Shown: positions 20,701 through 32,384, counted from the stretch's first letter. The stretch: 64,000 nucleotides of DNA from Dromiciops gliroides (GCF_019393635.1 NC_057863.1:638996306-639060305), one strand, 5' to 3'. Numbers and translations: made by a program. The notes: generated by a model from the sequence alone, not told the origin.

Positions 20701-20770
20701 CACCAGGAGCAGATAAGGTTTAGCCTGGGGTGGGGTGGGAAGGGAAGCCTGAAGTTTGGGCTCTGATTCT

Positions 20771-20912
20771 TTTTTTTTTTTTTTTTGCAGGGCAATGAGG
20801 GTTAAGTGATTTGCCCAGGGTCACACAGCTGATAAGTGTCAAGTGTCTGAGGTCAGATTAGAACTCAGGTCCTCCTGAATCCAGGGCCGGTGCTTTATCC
20901 ACTGCACTATAG
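20771..20912 (-). mobile_element. W-type CORE-SINE, antisense
   Basis: Flanked by GGCTCTGATTCTT on both sides; head end truncated at CACTAT. Confidence 0.9.
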
Positions 20913-21195
20913 GCTCTGATTCTTAACATGTGGAAGGGGGATGAGCCTTGTTCTGCTTGGGCCCCAGAGGGCGGTACCAGGAGCGTGGGCTGTAGGTTCC
21001 CCCTCACTGAGGGAGTAGTCTTCAAGTAGAGGCTGAATGACTGACCACTTATCCAGTGTTATCATGGGGATCTCTGCTCCTATTCAGACCCAGCTCCACA
21101 GTGAGTGTATCCCAACTCTGAGGTTCTGTGATTCTCTGAAAACCCCTGAGAAAATGACCTCCCTCTCTCTGTTCAGGAGAAGCCAGAGCAGCAGC

Positions 21196-21440
21196 CTGAA
21201 TGGAAAAGATTCATAGGGTCTTAATTTAGACCCAAAGGGACCTCACAGACCATCTACTCCAACCCACTCCTTTGATAGATAAGGAAAGGGAAACCAAGTA
21301 TTAGGATCACAATCAGCAAGACCTCAGGAACCCATTGATACCAACCCCTCTCCTTTTACAGATGAGGAAACTGAGGCTGAAAGAGGTAATGTGATTTGTC
21401 CAAACTCACCCAGGTAGTAGATTTGGGAGCCAGACTTCTA
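21196..21440 (-). mobile_element. Two decayed MIR-type fragments, antisense
   Basis: Around 21,235-21,300 and 21,350-21,420: acagatgaggaaactgaggct and agaccatctactccaaccc motifs. CORE is nearly lost. Confidence 0.55.
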
Positions 21441-22090
21441 ATCCATGGCTTTGGGCAACACATAAGCCTAAAAGTTCCCTTCCAGAGGCAGCTTCCACGC
21501 AGGGCTTAGAGCAGAAGGTGGGTGGGAGGTGGGAGGCTGGAGGTAACTCAGCCTCCTTCCAAGTGTGTGGAGCTGCCCGCTCCCCACCCCCAAGGCTGAA
21601 CTAGAATGGCCTTGGATTTCGAGGCTAGATTGACAAACAAAACAGCACACGAAGCCATTGTTTCCCTCTTTGAGAAAGTCTGAGGCTGGGATATTATGTT
21701 GAATATTCCTAATTTTAACAAGGAGGCCCTTTGTATTCCACACAAAGGGCCTTTTTTCGTGCTGGGGACGTTGGAAACAATGATTTTCACAGCTCCATTG
21801 GCCCTGTGAGAGTATGAGAGTGCAGGGAGCAAGGGCCCATGGGACTGGGAGCTTCTGAATAGGGGCAGGCTAGGGACAGAGGACCAGGACCCAAGAGGAT
21901 TTGATAGCCTGCACACCCAAAACATTGGGGCAATCACCCAGCAGGTATCAGTATTTATTTTCAATGATCTTTATTGAGGTCTTTGTTTTTTCCATCCCAG
22001 TCAGACCCACTTTCCTAACCCAGTAAGCATCCCCACTTCAGAAGACCTTGGAACCCCAGAATTCTACATTTGGAAGGGATATCTAGTCCA
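21441..22090. other. Single-copy sequence, no gene recognised
   Basis: Minus-strand frames of 91 and 138 codons overlap here in different phases, with no recognisable domain. Their mutual overlap and the lack of splice signals argue against coding. Confidence 0.45.
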
Positions 22091-22310
22091 GGGGGTTCTT
22101 CACCTTTTCTGTGGCCTGGACCCCTTGGGTAGTCAGTCTGAACTGAAGCCTATGAACTGCTTCTCAGAATCATGTGCTGCCTACCTTCATAATGGAAAGA
22201 AAGGCTAACTTTCAGTTAGAGTTTAGTTGAAATGATGCCATTTTTTTCTTCCATCCAAGTTCATAGACTCCTTGAAATCTATGGTCCGCGGACCCTAGGT
22301 GGAGAACTCC
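22091..22310. mobile_element. hAT-like MITE relic
   Basis: Starts gttcttcaccttttctgtgg and ends ggaccctaggtggagaac, loosely complementary ends; the interior shares motifs with 20,505-20,700. Confidence 0.5.
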
Positions 22311-22344
22311 TAGTCCTGGAACACAAATCCCCTCTAGAATTTCT

Positions 22345-22516
22345 TTCTTTTTTCTTTTTAATTTTGTTTTGCTTGTTTTTTGCAGGGCAACAGGGGTTAA
22401 GTGACTTGCCTGAGGTCACACAGCTAGTAAGTGTCAAGTGTCTGAGGTCAGATTTGAAATCAGGTCTTCCTGAATGCAGGGCCAGTGCTTTATCCACTGG
22501 GCCACCTAGCTGCCCA
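22345..22516 (-). mobile_element. W-type CORE-SINE, antisense
   Basis: ACAAATCCCCTCTA flanks both sides. Complete, with a long T-rich tail. Confidence 0.92.
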
Positions 22517-22559
22517 CAAATCCCCTCTAAATATGGCTCAAAGACCTTAAAGGAGGGGA

Positions 22560-23705
22560 AATGCACAAAGAAGAAACCCCATTGCAGTCCCTTCTCCCCC
22601 ACCCCACCTCTCTACATAAAGGAGGGAGATGTGTGGCATCATCCCTTGTCTGGGATCGAGATTGGTCATTAGAATCCCTTGGAGTTGGGTTTCATGTTTG
22701 GTTCTGTTCTTTCATGATACAATGGCCATCATGCATGTCATAAATTTTTAATAACGTCTTTAACAACCACTTAGATTTCTCACTGTATCCCTCCAACACT
22801 ATTCCCTCCCTGAGAGGCATCTCTCATTATAAAGAATGAGGGGAGGGGGCAGCTAAGTGGCGCAGTGGATAAGGCATTGGCCCTGGATTCAGGAGGACCT
22901 GAGTTCAAATCCAGCCTCGGATACTTTACATGTTCTGGCTATGTGACCCTGGGAAAGTCACTTAACCCTTATTGCCCCACAAACCCCCCCAAAAAAACCA
23001 AATAAAACAAAACAACAACAACAACAAAGAAGAATGAAGGGAAAAGTTCACCAGAATTAATCACTATAGCAAGAAAATCAGACATTGTATACATATAGCG
23101 TTCCATACGCATGGTGTCTTTCATTTCTGCAAAGAAGCAAGAGGAGGCATCTTCTCATCGGGGTTTTTTTTGGGGGGGGTTGTGGGGTTTTTTAGGGGGA
23201 GAAGAACCAACATTGGTCATTCTCAGCAGTTTCTATCATTTTGTCATCATTGTTCTTTCCATTTACAGTGTTGGAACTCACTCCACACAGTTTCTTTCTT
23301 TTTCTGGTTCTACTCACCTTCATTCCTCATCCATTCTTAGAAGTCTTCCTAAATTTCTCTGAATCCCTCAAATTTGCCATTTTTTAGGGCACAGTAATTT
23401 TCCATTATGTGAATAGGCCACATTTTGTTCAGCCAATCGATGGGGACCCATTTTGTTTCAGCTACCACAGAAAGGGCCCCAACGAATATTTGGCATGTAC
23501 TCCACCTTTCTGTTTTAGACTTCTTTAGTGTAACTGTCCTGAGTGGGATCTTTGGGTCCAAGGATAGAAACCTTTTAGTGACTTCATTCCAATTGTTTTC
23601 TAGAAAGGATAATAAATCCACTACTCCACCTGACCCTGCCAGAGTGAGAGTACCAGTATTCTCACAGTGCTTCCAATACTGTTGACCACTTCTATCTTCC
23701 ATCAT
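22560..23705 (-). mobile_element. L1 3' region, antisense, split by a SINE
   Basis: Antisense L1 3' UTR and ORF2 end: ttctgcaaagaagcaagag, tttctggttctactcacc, gggcacagtaattttcc, ggatctttgggtccaagg, tttctagaaaggataataaatc. The SINE at 22,847-23,030 interrupts it. The two opposite open frames of 86 and 118 codons are this relic. Confidence 0.68.
22847..23030 (+). mobile_element. W-type CORE-SINE nested in L1
   Basis: Flanks AAAGAATGAGGGG and AAGAATGAAGGG; tail is mixed A/C ending in (AAC)n. Confidence 0.88.
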
Positions 23706-23868
23706 CTACTCTGAGTTACCAGCTCCTACTCCAGTGATTCTCATTATTGGTTTCGGGCAAAACATTCAATCCAATTCACCAGATTGGAATTTGTTAGCAA
23801 AAGTTTAATTGGAGAAGTGGAGCAGGGAGAATGAAAAGAACACTGGATTAGAATCTTGTGTCATAGGG

Positions 23869-24018
23869 ACAGCCAGGTGGTACAGTAGATAAAGCACCGG
23901 CCCTGGATTTAGGAGGACCTGAGTTCAAATCTGGCCTCAGACACTTGATACTTACTAGCTGTGTGACCCTGGACAAGTCACTTAACCCTCATTGCCCTGC
24001 ACCCAAAAAAAAAAAAAA
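23869..24018 (+). mobile_element. W-type CORE-SINE
   Basis: Flanks AGAATCTTGTGTCAT and AGAATCCTGCCTCAT form an imperfect target duplication. Complete. Confidence 0.9.
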
Positions 24019-24640
24019 GAATCCTGCCTCATCTACTTATACCTGTATAATAGGGGTAATGAGGGGTGCTCTACTCCCTGAAACTTATTGTTAAATTTTC
24101 AGGGCGAGCATTTACACCTCAGAATCTAGCAAATGCTACAAATTGGGGCTTGATTTTTTGTTTTGTTGATTGTCGAAGCTTAAGAAAGGGTGGAGAAAAA
24201 TGTTAATAATGCAGAGCTAAAAATTAAATAAATTAGATAGATAAAATAATTAAATACATGTTTGAAAAGTTAATCATTAAATTTAAAAGTGGATCCTGCA
24301 CATGTTTCTTGGGGAATCAGTCGTTCAACATTTACCAGCATATTTCTGCCGATGAATAAAAACTCCATGGCCCTGTGCTGGGGATGCAGTTATGTATAGC
24401 ATAAGTCCTGCTTTCAAAGAGTGTACAGTCTAATGAAGAGAGATAGAAAAAATAAGCATACCAATAACTCTGATACAAGGGAGAGGGACAGAAGATCAAA
24501 CGAGCAATCTAGGAAGGGGGAATGTGGAAAATTTGAGAAGGAAGAGATTCCTTTCATCAGGGGACCATGGGAAGGTATGAGAGGGCATCCTGGAGGAGGT
24601 GCCATCTGCTCTGGGCCTTGAAAGAAGCAAGGATCTTCAA
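24019..24640. other. Mostly unassigned sequence, no gene
   Basis: 24,200-24,290 is AT-rich. 24,350-24,630 reads like a decayed antisense LINE UTR (cctgctttcaaagagtgtacagtctaatg). No exon seen. Confidence 0.45.
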
Positions 24641-24790
24641 CAGATAGAGATCAGCATTGTTTCCCCCATTAGATTGGAAGCTCTTTAAGGGCAGGGACTG
24701 TATTTTGTCTCTTTTTGTATTCCCAGTGCTTAGTACAGTGCCTGGTGCATAGTAGGTGTTTAATAAATGTTTATTGATTGGTTGAGTTTT
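24641..24790 (+). mobile_element. L2 3' end, sense
   Basis: tagattggaagctctttaaggg, tttgtattcccagtgc, gtaggtgtttaataaatg, ttgattggttga. Confidence 0.87.
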
Positions 24791-24884
24791 TTTAAAAAAA
24801 AGGTTTAGTCTGAGATAGGTTAGATGGTAAATCAAATTCAGATTGTGAGGGCAGGTGGTCTTGACCACCAGGATCAGGAATTTA

Positions 24885-25235
24885 TACATTGACACTACTA
24901 AAATTATTTGGGAGTTTTTCCAAAGTTTTTTTTAATGCTTTTGTGTTTTTTATGCTAGTCATTTGTCAACATGTATCCTCGAGGCTCACCAATGAAAACC
25001 AGATCTATAAAATGAACCACATCAAACAATATAAAGAACATTTCACACATACAGTCCCTCACCTCTCCACTGAGCAAGGGAAGTGTGTTACATCATCTGC
25101 CATCCAAAATTAGTCACTTCAATTAATCTAAGTTCTTATGACTTTTAGGGTTATTTTCATTTACTTCATTATAGTCACTGTACAGGTAGCTCTCCTGGTT
25201 CTGTTTCCTTCCAATCCGTCCATCCAAGTCTGACC
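24885..25235 (-). mobile_element. L1 3' region, antisense (decayed)
   Basis: Contains ttcacacatacagtccctcacc, ttacatcatctgccatcc and ctctcctggttctgtttcc, matching the antisense L1 order at 22,560-23,300. Confidence 0.55.
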
Positions 25236-25756
25236 CTGAAGAATTTTGTGTGAGAGTGATTTAAATGATCAGAGCAGTGTTTTAAGATCAGAGAAAGAAA
25301 AGCCAGGAAGCAAAGAGACTATGTATTTATTCAACCAATATTTATCAAGCACTCACTTCGTTGTAATACACTGACTAGCAGTTGGCCAATGGGGCTTTGC
25401 TCCTGGGTGCTGACATTCTGCAAGGTGTGCTTCCTTCCTACAGGGATTCACCATCCTGGTGCCTCACTTCCCTCTGCTGGCCCATGCAGCTGGGCTTAGG
25501 TTACCATGCCTCCCCCCACCAACAATGGCACAACTACATGTGTGGCTGCTCTTTTTACAAGGACACTTACCCAACCCCCACCCCTGCCACTGTCAATTCT
25601 GGCACAATTGAAAACATGGCAATATTCTGTCTGACCACAGGTCTCTGAGGAGATAACAATGATGGAGTCCCTGCCCTCAAAAACCTTATCATCTAGTAGG
25701 AGTGAGGTTAAGACATACAGTCATAAATGTCAATTCATTTATGGTAGGAGTATAGT
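25236..25756. other. Single-copy sequence, no gene seen
   Basis: An 88-codon plus frame (25,382-25,648) has no recognisable domain and lacks supporting signals. Confidence 0.45.
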
Positions 25757-25931
25757 TTTTTGTTGTTGTTGTTTGTTTGTTGTTGTTTTTTTTTTTAGTA
25801 AGGCAATTGGGGTTAAGTGACTTGCCCAGGGTCACATAGCTAGTAAGTGTTAAGTGTCTGAGGCTGGATTTGAACTCAGGTACTCCTGAATCCAGGGCCG
25901 GTGCTCTATCCACTGAGCCATCTAGTTGCCC
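25757..25931 (-). mobile_element. W-type CORE-SINE, antisense
   Basis: Flanks GTATAGTTTTTT and GTGTAGTTTTAA; tail is (TTG)n-rich. Confidence 0.88.
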
Positions 25932-26135
25932 CAGAAGTGTAGTTTTAAAGCTGGAAGGGATCTTGGAGAACATCTAATCCTCTTACTTTGCACATCAGGA
26001 AATTGAGGCCATGTGAGGTCAAGTTACTTGCCAAAGGTCACACAGGTAGAGAGTTAGCTGAGCTGAAAATTGAACCCAGGCCCTCCTCTGACTCAGAATG
26101 CAGAGTTCTTTCCACCATACCAGGCTGACTGCCCA
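25932..26135 (-). mobile_element. MIR-type SINE, antisense
   Basis: ttggagaacatctaatcc, cacatcaggaaattgagg and aggtcacacaggtagagagtta; older copy. Confidence 0.65.
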
Positions 26136-26297
26136 AGGATAAGAAGAGAAGGGAAGGCAAGGCCTGATGTTCGTTGCTGGGAGTCCATCGAAGAGATCCA
26201 AACTGGGGCTCTATATGGCTCGGTAAGCTGAAGACCACCCCAGAGATTCCTATTCATTCTGCTTTCCTCCTCACTGTCTATAAGAATATGGAGCCAG

Positions 26298-26451
26298 GGG
26301 CAGCTAGGTGGCGCAGTGGATAAAGCACCGGCCCTGGATTCAGGAGTACCTGAGTTCAAATCCGGTCTCGGACACTTGACACTTACTAGCTGTGTGACCC
26401 TGGGCGAGTCACTTAACCCCCATTGCCCCGCAAAAAAAAAAAAAAAAAAAA
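26298..26451 (+). mobile_element. W-type CORE-SINE
   Basis: AGAATATGGAGCCAG and AGAATAAGGAGCCAG flank the copy, with a 19-A tail. Confidence 0.93.
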
Positions 26452-26690
26452 GAATAAGGAGCCAGACCAAGCCTCCCCATCCATCACTAGAAAGACCAGG
26501 TTGTCCTGGTACCTTCTCAGTAGTGCACATTTTAGCAACTGGCCCACGTTGGTGCGATCATCAGACCAGAGTGAACAACACTTGTATCTTTCCCTAGGTC
26601 CTCTGCTTCTTTGTTCAGCTAGTTAGAAGCACCAGCTCTCACTCCAAGGCACAGACCCTGGTCAAGCCGCTTCCTGTGACCTCTCCCCTA

Positions 26691-27185
26691 TTATAAGCCC
26701 GCTGTGTGGGCAGAGAAAAGCTCAAGCCAGCCAGGCTGTGGTTTGTCCCAGTGACACACGAGTCCCTCCCAAGATTACGTCCCTCCCTCCTTCCAACCAA
26801 GGACACTCAGCCAGAAAACAGCATGCAAACCCAGATCCGGTTACTAAAAAGCAATGGCAGTTTTAAAATATTTAAGACACCAGCGATTTCCCAAGCAGCC
26901 CTGAATACAGGGGCTGAAAGGGCCAGAGGTATTCTGAAAACCACACTGAGGGAATTCATTTTTGCATAAGCCTATTAACCAGAAGTTTCTGTTGGAGACA
27001 CCTTTAAGAAATTTCTGCTCATGTGAGCAGAATGGATAAAAATGGATGTACTTGGGAACAGCACGGATTCTGTACAAGTCATTTGGCAGGCAGTCATATG
27101 ATATCCGGGCCAGCTAGAGGATGTAACAGAACTGGCTGGCCTGGGCAGCTGTAAAAGTAAACTCAATCTCCTTCACTCAAACAGT
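26691..27185. other. Repeat-free block, candidate conserved non-coding sequence
   Basis: About 500 bp without recognisable repeats or microsatellites. Short open frames on both strands carry no domain. Its clean composition in an otherwise repeat-saturated region makes it a candidate regulatory element; this is inference only. Confidence 0.4.
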
Positions 27186-27189
27186 TGTT

Positions 27190-27618
27190 TTTAAAAAGAA
27201 AAAGAAAGAAAGAGAGGAAGAAAGATGAATTAAACAGAGAAAGAGAGGAAGAAAGAGGAATTCAAAGAGAAAGAAAGAGGAAAAATAAAGGAAGAAAGAT
27301 GAATTAAAAAGAGAAAGAGGGAAAAGATGAATTACAAAGAGAAAGAAAGAGGAAAAAGAAAAAAGAAAAGGAAGAAGAAAGATGAATTAAAAAAAGAAAG
27401 AGGGAAAAGATGAATTAAAAAAGAAAGAGAGGGGGGAAATAAAGAGAAAGAGAGGAAGAAAGATGAATTAAAAAGAAAAAGAAGAGAGGAGAAATAAAGG
27501 GAAGAAGAAAGATGAATTAAAAAGAAAGACTAAGAAATAAAGAAAAGAAAGAGGGGAGAAGGGAGGAGGGAGGGAGAGGGAACTGAGAGAGTGTGAGAGG
27601 AGAGAGAGAGAGTAAGAG

Positions 27619-27661
<43 letters not shown>

Positions 27662-27690
27662 GAAGGAAAGAAGACAGGAAGAAAGTTTAA
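27190..27690 (+). repeat. 500-bp polypurine tract with a recurring GATGAATTA unit
   Basis: Almost only A and G. The unit AGATGAATTAAAAAGAAAGA recurs around 27,222, 27,297, 27,325, 27,381, 27,408, 27,461 and 27,509, at irregular 27-53 bp steps. The right end becomes (GA)n (27,600-27,660). Confidence 0.9.
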
Positions 27691-28205
27691 ACAGATTGTT
27701 GTAATTTTTTGTAATGTATGTCACAATATCACATCTGACCCAAGCAGGAACAATTTAACAGCAGCAGGAGGAGGAATGAATTCAGTTACTAGGCCCAGCG
27801 GCTGTGGTTTATATGTTCAATTAAGAAAGGACCCAGAGATGGGATTTCCTGTTTGGGGAAGCAGGGAGGAATTCCTGTCTATTTCCCTAGCAGGAGTTCA
27901 CAGTGGAATCCTCACCTTGTCTCTTTTGACATGGGGGGGGGGGAGGAAGGAGGCCGGAGAACAGCTGCACAGACAGAACTAGCAGCTGTCCACCTAGGCC
28001 CAGGACTCCAGTAGGCCCATGGCAGAGATGGATAAGCATAGATTTGGTTAAAATTGTTCTATGTATTACAATTGCCATTGGACAGGATCATGAGTTTTAG
28101 CTCACAGTGAAAAACCAGGCTGGAATGAATGGGGAAAATCAGGGGGGAAAAGATTGGTTATGCCTATGTGTCATTCAGAAATCTCAGGTTTTGCATACCA
28201 ATTTC
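27691..28205. other. Single-copy sequence, no gene seen
   Basis: No repeats recognised apart from a G run near 27,932. No exon evidence. Confidence 0.45.
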
Positions 28206-28410
28206 TCTATTTGTTGAAGTCTGCACTTCCACCCCTTCAAGGCTCAGCTCAGTCACCACCTCTTCCATTAAGCCTTCCCTGACTACCTCCCCATTGCCAC
28301 CAAGTAGTTGGGGTCCTTTGTTCCTCATGTTTCTAGCAGTTTGCCTAGATCTCTCCTCCGTATTTACCTCCAAAATGGGGGATCGGCCCGTGGAAGCCCA
28401 GTCCTCATAA
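28206..28410 (+). mobile_element. L2 fragment, sense
   Basis: aaggctcagctcagtcaccacctcttcc, attaagccttccctgac and ccagttg-like stretch match the L2 region just before its 3' UTR. Confidence 0.75.
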
Positions 28411-29050
28411 TCTGCACTGCATACTCTGTCTGGTGCCAGCCCATCCATGTTGGGGAGGAGGGAAAGAAGGGGGAGACCTTGTTTAGCCTGCTTCTAGAAG
28501 TACCGGGTGCCCCATCTCAAAACATTTATGATGTGAAAGGCATTTTGTTTGGCTCTAAACCAGAACTGAGTGTGCTTGCAAAAGATGGGCTGGGTGAGTT
28601 CTACCATCTCTTTGCTCTCTGGTTGTGTTCGAGTGAGGAGGAGCTACTGTAGGTCTTTAGGGAGTAGAGGAGATGAGAACCTGATCGTGCAACTGCATCT
28701 ATTGTATCTTGTTCTTAGGTGAAAGAATATTGGAGATGGTTTCAATCTTGTGAGTTTTGAAAGGTAGGAAGACAGACCCACCAGAGGTCTCAAAACTGAT
28801 GTCCAAACCAGAATTTGCTGGTAGCAGAGCCTGCTGAGGCACCAGCGACTTGCATGACCCGGAGTAGCAAAGAATCTATAGCAGCCAAGACATGTCTTGC
28901 CTCAAAGGAGCATTTCTTTTGGCAACTACACTGGACAAGAACAGGAGTTACAAGGCAGCCAACACCTGGGAGTTCACACTCTCCCTGTACTTTGCCACAG
29001 GCAAACTGAGACATGGAAAAGACTTTAGCTTCAAAAAGCCAAGGTCTTGA
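28411..29050. other. Single-copy sequence, no gene recognised
   Basis: Frames up to 114 codons (+) and a minus frame that merges with a SINE. No domain, splice or start context supports a gene. Confidence 0.45.
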
Positions 29051-29198
29051 GCCGCTAGGTGGTGCAGTGGATAGAGCACCAGCCCTGGATTCAGGAGTAC
29101 CTGAGTTCAAATCTGGCCTCAGACACTTAACACTTACTATCTGTGTGACCCTGGGCAAGTCACTTAACCCCAATTGCCTCACTAAAAAAAAAAAAAAG
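29051..29198 (+). mobile_element. W-type CORE-SINE
   Basis: A 16-bp target duplication AAAAAGCCAAGGTCTT flanks it. Inserted just upstream of a C-type tail. Confidence 0.93.
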
Positions 29199-29410
29199 CC
29201 AAGGTCTTCCACTACATCCAGGGCCATCTCCAATTGTCCTGATCTATATCTTGCCACCGGACCCAGATATCCCTGGAGGAGAGAGTAAGGCTGGTGACTG
29301 CACAACCCTGCCTTACTTAAATCCAATTCACTGAAAGTCAAGACATCACCTCCCCAGGGTCATGGTCCTCTTTGAGAATGAAGGACCATCACCAATAACA
29401 ACAACAACTA
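29199..29410 (+). mobile_element. C-type SINE tail, sense
   Basis: acatccagggccatctcc to cctctttgagaatgaagg, ending in AAC repeats (CAATAACAACAACAAC). The head and CORE are missing. Confidence 0.8.
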
Positions 29411-29637
29411 GGGAGAGAGGGCTCAAACTTAAAGCATTTTCTACAAAGCAATTGCTCCCCGACCCCTGCCAACTTCACTGAACGCAGAATAACCAGTGGC
29501 TGACTTTCTCCCTTTTTAATGCCATTAGTCCAATGCTACCAGACCAGCCCTTATTGGATCTGGCTGACAGCTATCTCTGTCCTAGACTCCTGTTATTGGG
29601 CTTCAGCTCCTACAATCTCCCACCCCACCCCCACCCC

Positions 29638-29770
29638 CGAGCAATGAGGGTTAAGTGACTTGCCCAGGATCACACAGCCAGTAAGTGTCAAGTGTCTGAG
29701 GCTGGATTTGAACTCATGTCCTCCTGAATCCAGGGCTGGTGCTTTATCTACTGTGCCACCTAGCTGTGCC
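29638..29770 (-). mobile_element. W-type CORE-SINE, antisense
   Basis: Body from GCAATGAGGGTTAAG to CACCTAGCTGTGCCCC; the tail is a CCCCACCCCC stretch. Confidence 0.88.
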
Positions 29771-29822
29771 CCCTCCTTTTGAAGACTCATAAAATCATGT
29801 ACTCAGGGAAAGAAGATGATGA

Positions 29823-30062
29823 GGTAGCACAGTGAATAGAGCACTGGGCCTAGAGTCAGACCTGAGTTCAAATCCAGCCTCAGATACTTGCTAGGTGCCT
29901 GACCCTTGGCAAGTCCCTTAACCTCTATTTGTCTCAGTTTCCTCAACTATAAAATGGGGACAATGACAGCACCAACTTCTGAGGGTTCTTGTGAGGATGA
30001 GGTAAGATTTGTAAAGTGCTTAGCACAGTGCCTGGGGTATAGTGGGTATTTAATGGGTGTTG
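29823..30062 (+). mobile_element. MIR-type SINE with L2-like end
   Basis: Full order: head (aggtagcacagtgaatagagc), CORE-like cttgctaggtgcctgacc, ctataaaatggggac, ttcttgtgaggatg, cttagcacagtgcctggg, gggtatttaatgg. Confidence 0.85.
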
Positions 30063-30293
30063 TGCATGCACCAAGTTTTGGCTTAGAAGCCAATCTTTCG
30101 ACCTCAGCAAACTGTGAGTGGACAAATAGAGCACACCTGTGCATGCTCTGAGTCTCTTTTGAACATGCTGAATTTAGATGCCCCGTATGCATCTCATCCA
30201 GAGCATCATAGAATGGGAGGGTCATAGATCCAGTGCTGGAAGAGAACCTTAAATTCATTTAGGCCAACCCTCTCATCTTATGGATGAGGAAGG

Positions 30294-30610
30294 GGCAGCT
30301 AGGTGGCTCAGTGGATAGAACACTGGCCCTGGAGTCAGGAGGACCTGAGTTCAAATCTCACCTCAGATGCTTACTGTGTGACCCTAGGCAAGTCACTTAA
30401 CCCCAATTGCCTTAAAACATCCAGGGCCATCTCCAATTGTCCTGATGTATACCTTGTCACTGGACCAAGATGGCTCTGGAGGAGAGAGTGAGGTTGGTGA
30501 CCTTGCACAGCCCTTCCTCACTTAAATCCAATTCACTGCAAGTCATGACATCACCTCCCAGTTTCATGGTCCTCTTTGAGAATGAAGGACAAACAACTAC
30601 AACAATAGAT
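30294..30610 (+). mobile_element. C-type CORE-SINE, full length
   Basis: The most complete C-type copy: W-like head and CORE (30,297-30,410), then the C-specific body ending TTTGAGAATGAAGGACAAAC plus AACTACAACAAT. Useful as reference for the split copies elsewhere. Confidence 0.87.
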
Positions 30611-30745
30611 GAGGAAAGTGAGGTCTAGCAAAAGAAAGTGACTTGCCCATATTTACATAGCTAGGAAGTGGCAGAGCCAGGATTTGAATCCAGGTCCTAG
30701 GGCTCTGGGTTTAACATTCTCTCTATTGTACCATTCTGAATCAGC
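30611..30745 (-). mobile_element. MIR-type SINE, antisense
   Basis: gatgaggaaagtgaggtc, tgacttgcccatatttacatagc, ggatttgaatccaggtcc. Confidence 0.75.
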
Positions 30746-30845
30746 ATCATCCATAAACATTTATGAAGCATCTACCATGAGGTATAATAGTGGCTTCACC
30801 AATAGCTCCAGCTTGTCCTGAAATTGAGGATTTACCACATTCAAT

Positions 30846-31125
30846 TTAACACTTATTAATCGCCTCCTGTATACACGGCACTCTCAGAGTTGCTGGGAAT
30901 TTTTCTTTTAAATGACTATGTCTTCCAGGAGATTACATTCTAATAGGGGCATATCACCCATTCTCGGGTAATACATACAGTATAATTACTAACTAGAGGG
31001 ATCAGGAAATGCTTCCTATAACAGATGGTATGTGAGTTAAATCTTGAAGAAAGCCAAGGATTCCAAGAAGTGCAGGGGCAGAGCATTCTGGGCAAAGGCA
31101 TGGAAATGGAAGACAAAATGCCAAA
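30846..31125 (-). mobile_element. L2 3' fragment, antisense
   Basis: acttattaatcgcctcctg, aggagattacattctaatagg, aaatcttgaagaaagccaagg, gcagagcattctgggc. Confidence 0.7.
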
Positions 31126-31214
31126 TTTGGATATTATCATTTACAAATATTCATTGAGTATTTACTATGTGTGCTCAGTGCTAGGGAATATAAAGAGCTC
31201 TACATGAAAAGGGG

Positions 31215-31350
31215 TGTGGTATAGTAGGAACTAAATTTGGAGTCACAGAGCCAGGGTTCAAATTCTGTCTGGCTGTTCCTTATCATGGCAGATCCTTGGG
31301 AAGGTCCCTTCTCTGTTCAGGGCCTTAGTTTCTCCATCTATAAAATAAGT
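31215..31350 (+). mobile_element. MIR-type SINE fragment
   Basis: ggtgtggtatagtagg head-like start and ttagtttctccatctataaaa; CORE eroded. Confidence 0.6.
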
Positions 31351-31435
31351 AGTTTGGTCCAGATGAAGACTAATTATAGTAATATGTGACAGATGTAAGA
31401 ATTTAAAGCAAAGGGTCCCAAACATTCTTGGTTTC

Positions 31436-31675
31436 CAATAGAACACCAGGCCTGGATTTAAGAGGACATCTTCTTGAGTTCAAATCTGGCCCCAGATACT
31501 GAATAGCTGCGTGACCCTGGGCAAGTCACTTAGCCCTGTTTGTTTCAGTTTCCTCATCTGTCACATGAGCTAGAGAAGGAAATGGCAAACCACTCCAGTA
31601 TCTTTTCCAAGAAAATCCCAAAAGGGGTCACAAAGAGTCAGATGCTGAAACAACTGAACAACAAAGCAACAACAA
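31436..31675 (+). mobile_element. CORE-SINE with RTE-like tail
   Basis: Starts within the head (caccaggcctggattta), CORE, tail ending GATGCTGAAACAACTGAACA plus ACAAAGCAACAAC. Confidence 0.82.
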
Positions 31676-31769
31676 TTTTATCACAGCATCTCTAAGCCAA
31701 AATAAATATGTTTTATAAGTGGTTAAGTAGAGAGTGTTAAAGCTCTCACACAGTCCATGTGCATGAACC

Positions 31770-31965
31770 TTTATGGTTTACAAAGTGTTTTACATCAATT
31801 ATCTTATAAAATCTTCATAACAGTCCTTTCCAAAGGAGGAAAGGGAGCAGAAATACCTCCATCAATGATCAAATACTTTTGAAGCAAGCCAAGGTTTCCA
31901 AGTGGTGACAAGAAGGTAGTGGCAGAGGAATGATTCCAAACCAGGTCCAACATTCTTTATACTAA
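31770..31965 (-). mobile_element. MIR-type SINE relic, antisense
   Basis: ggtttacaaagtgttttacat, cttataaaatcttcataacag; rest badly decayed. Confidence 0.5.
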
Positions 31966-32157
31966 ACCGCAATCTAATCTGGGAAACAAGACATTTCTCA
32001 TCTTGTTAATTAGCACCAGAAGGCAGCTGAAAGATTTATAATAATTGTTATGGGAGCTCAAAGGAGGGCGTTTTTACTTGAATTTGTCATCCCCTCAAAC
32101 TGCTGTTACATATCTGTTCTCCCTTTCAGTCCAAATTCCTCAAAAGAGTTATATAAG

Positions 32158-32320
32158 GGGCAGCTAGGTGGCGCAGTGGATAAAGCATAGGCCCTGGATT
32201 CAGGAGTTCCTGAGTTCAAATCCGGCCTCAGACACTTGACACTTACTAGCTGTGTGACCCTGGGCAAGTCACTTAACCTCCATTGCCCCGCCAAAAAAAA
32301 AGAAAGAAAGAAAGAAAGAA
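32158..32320 (+). mobile_element. W-type CORE-SINE
   Basis: AAAAGAGTTATATA flanks both ends; tail is A-rich with (GAAA)n. Confidence 0.93.
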
Positions 32321-32384
32321 AAGAGTTATATAGATTTAGCACCTACCCCCCTCTTCCTCTCTCCCCTCTTCTGCTACAACCTGG

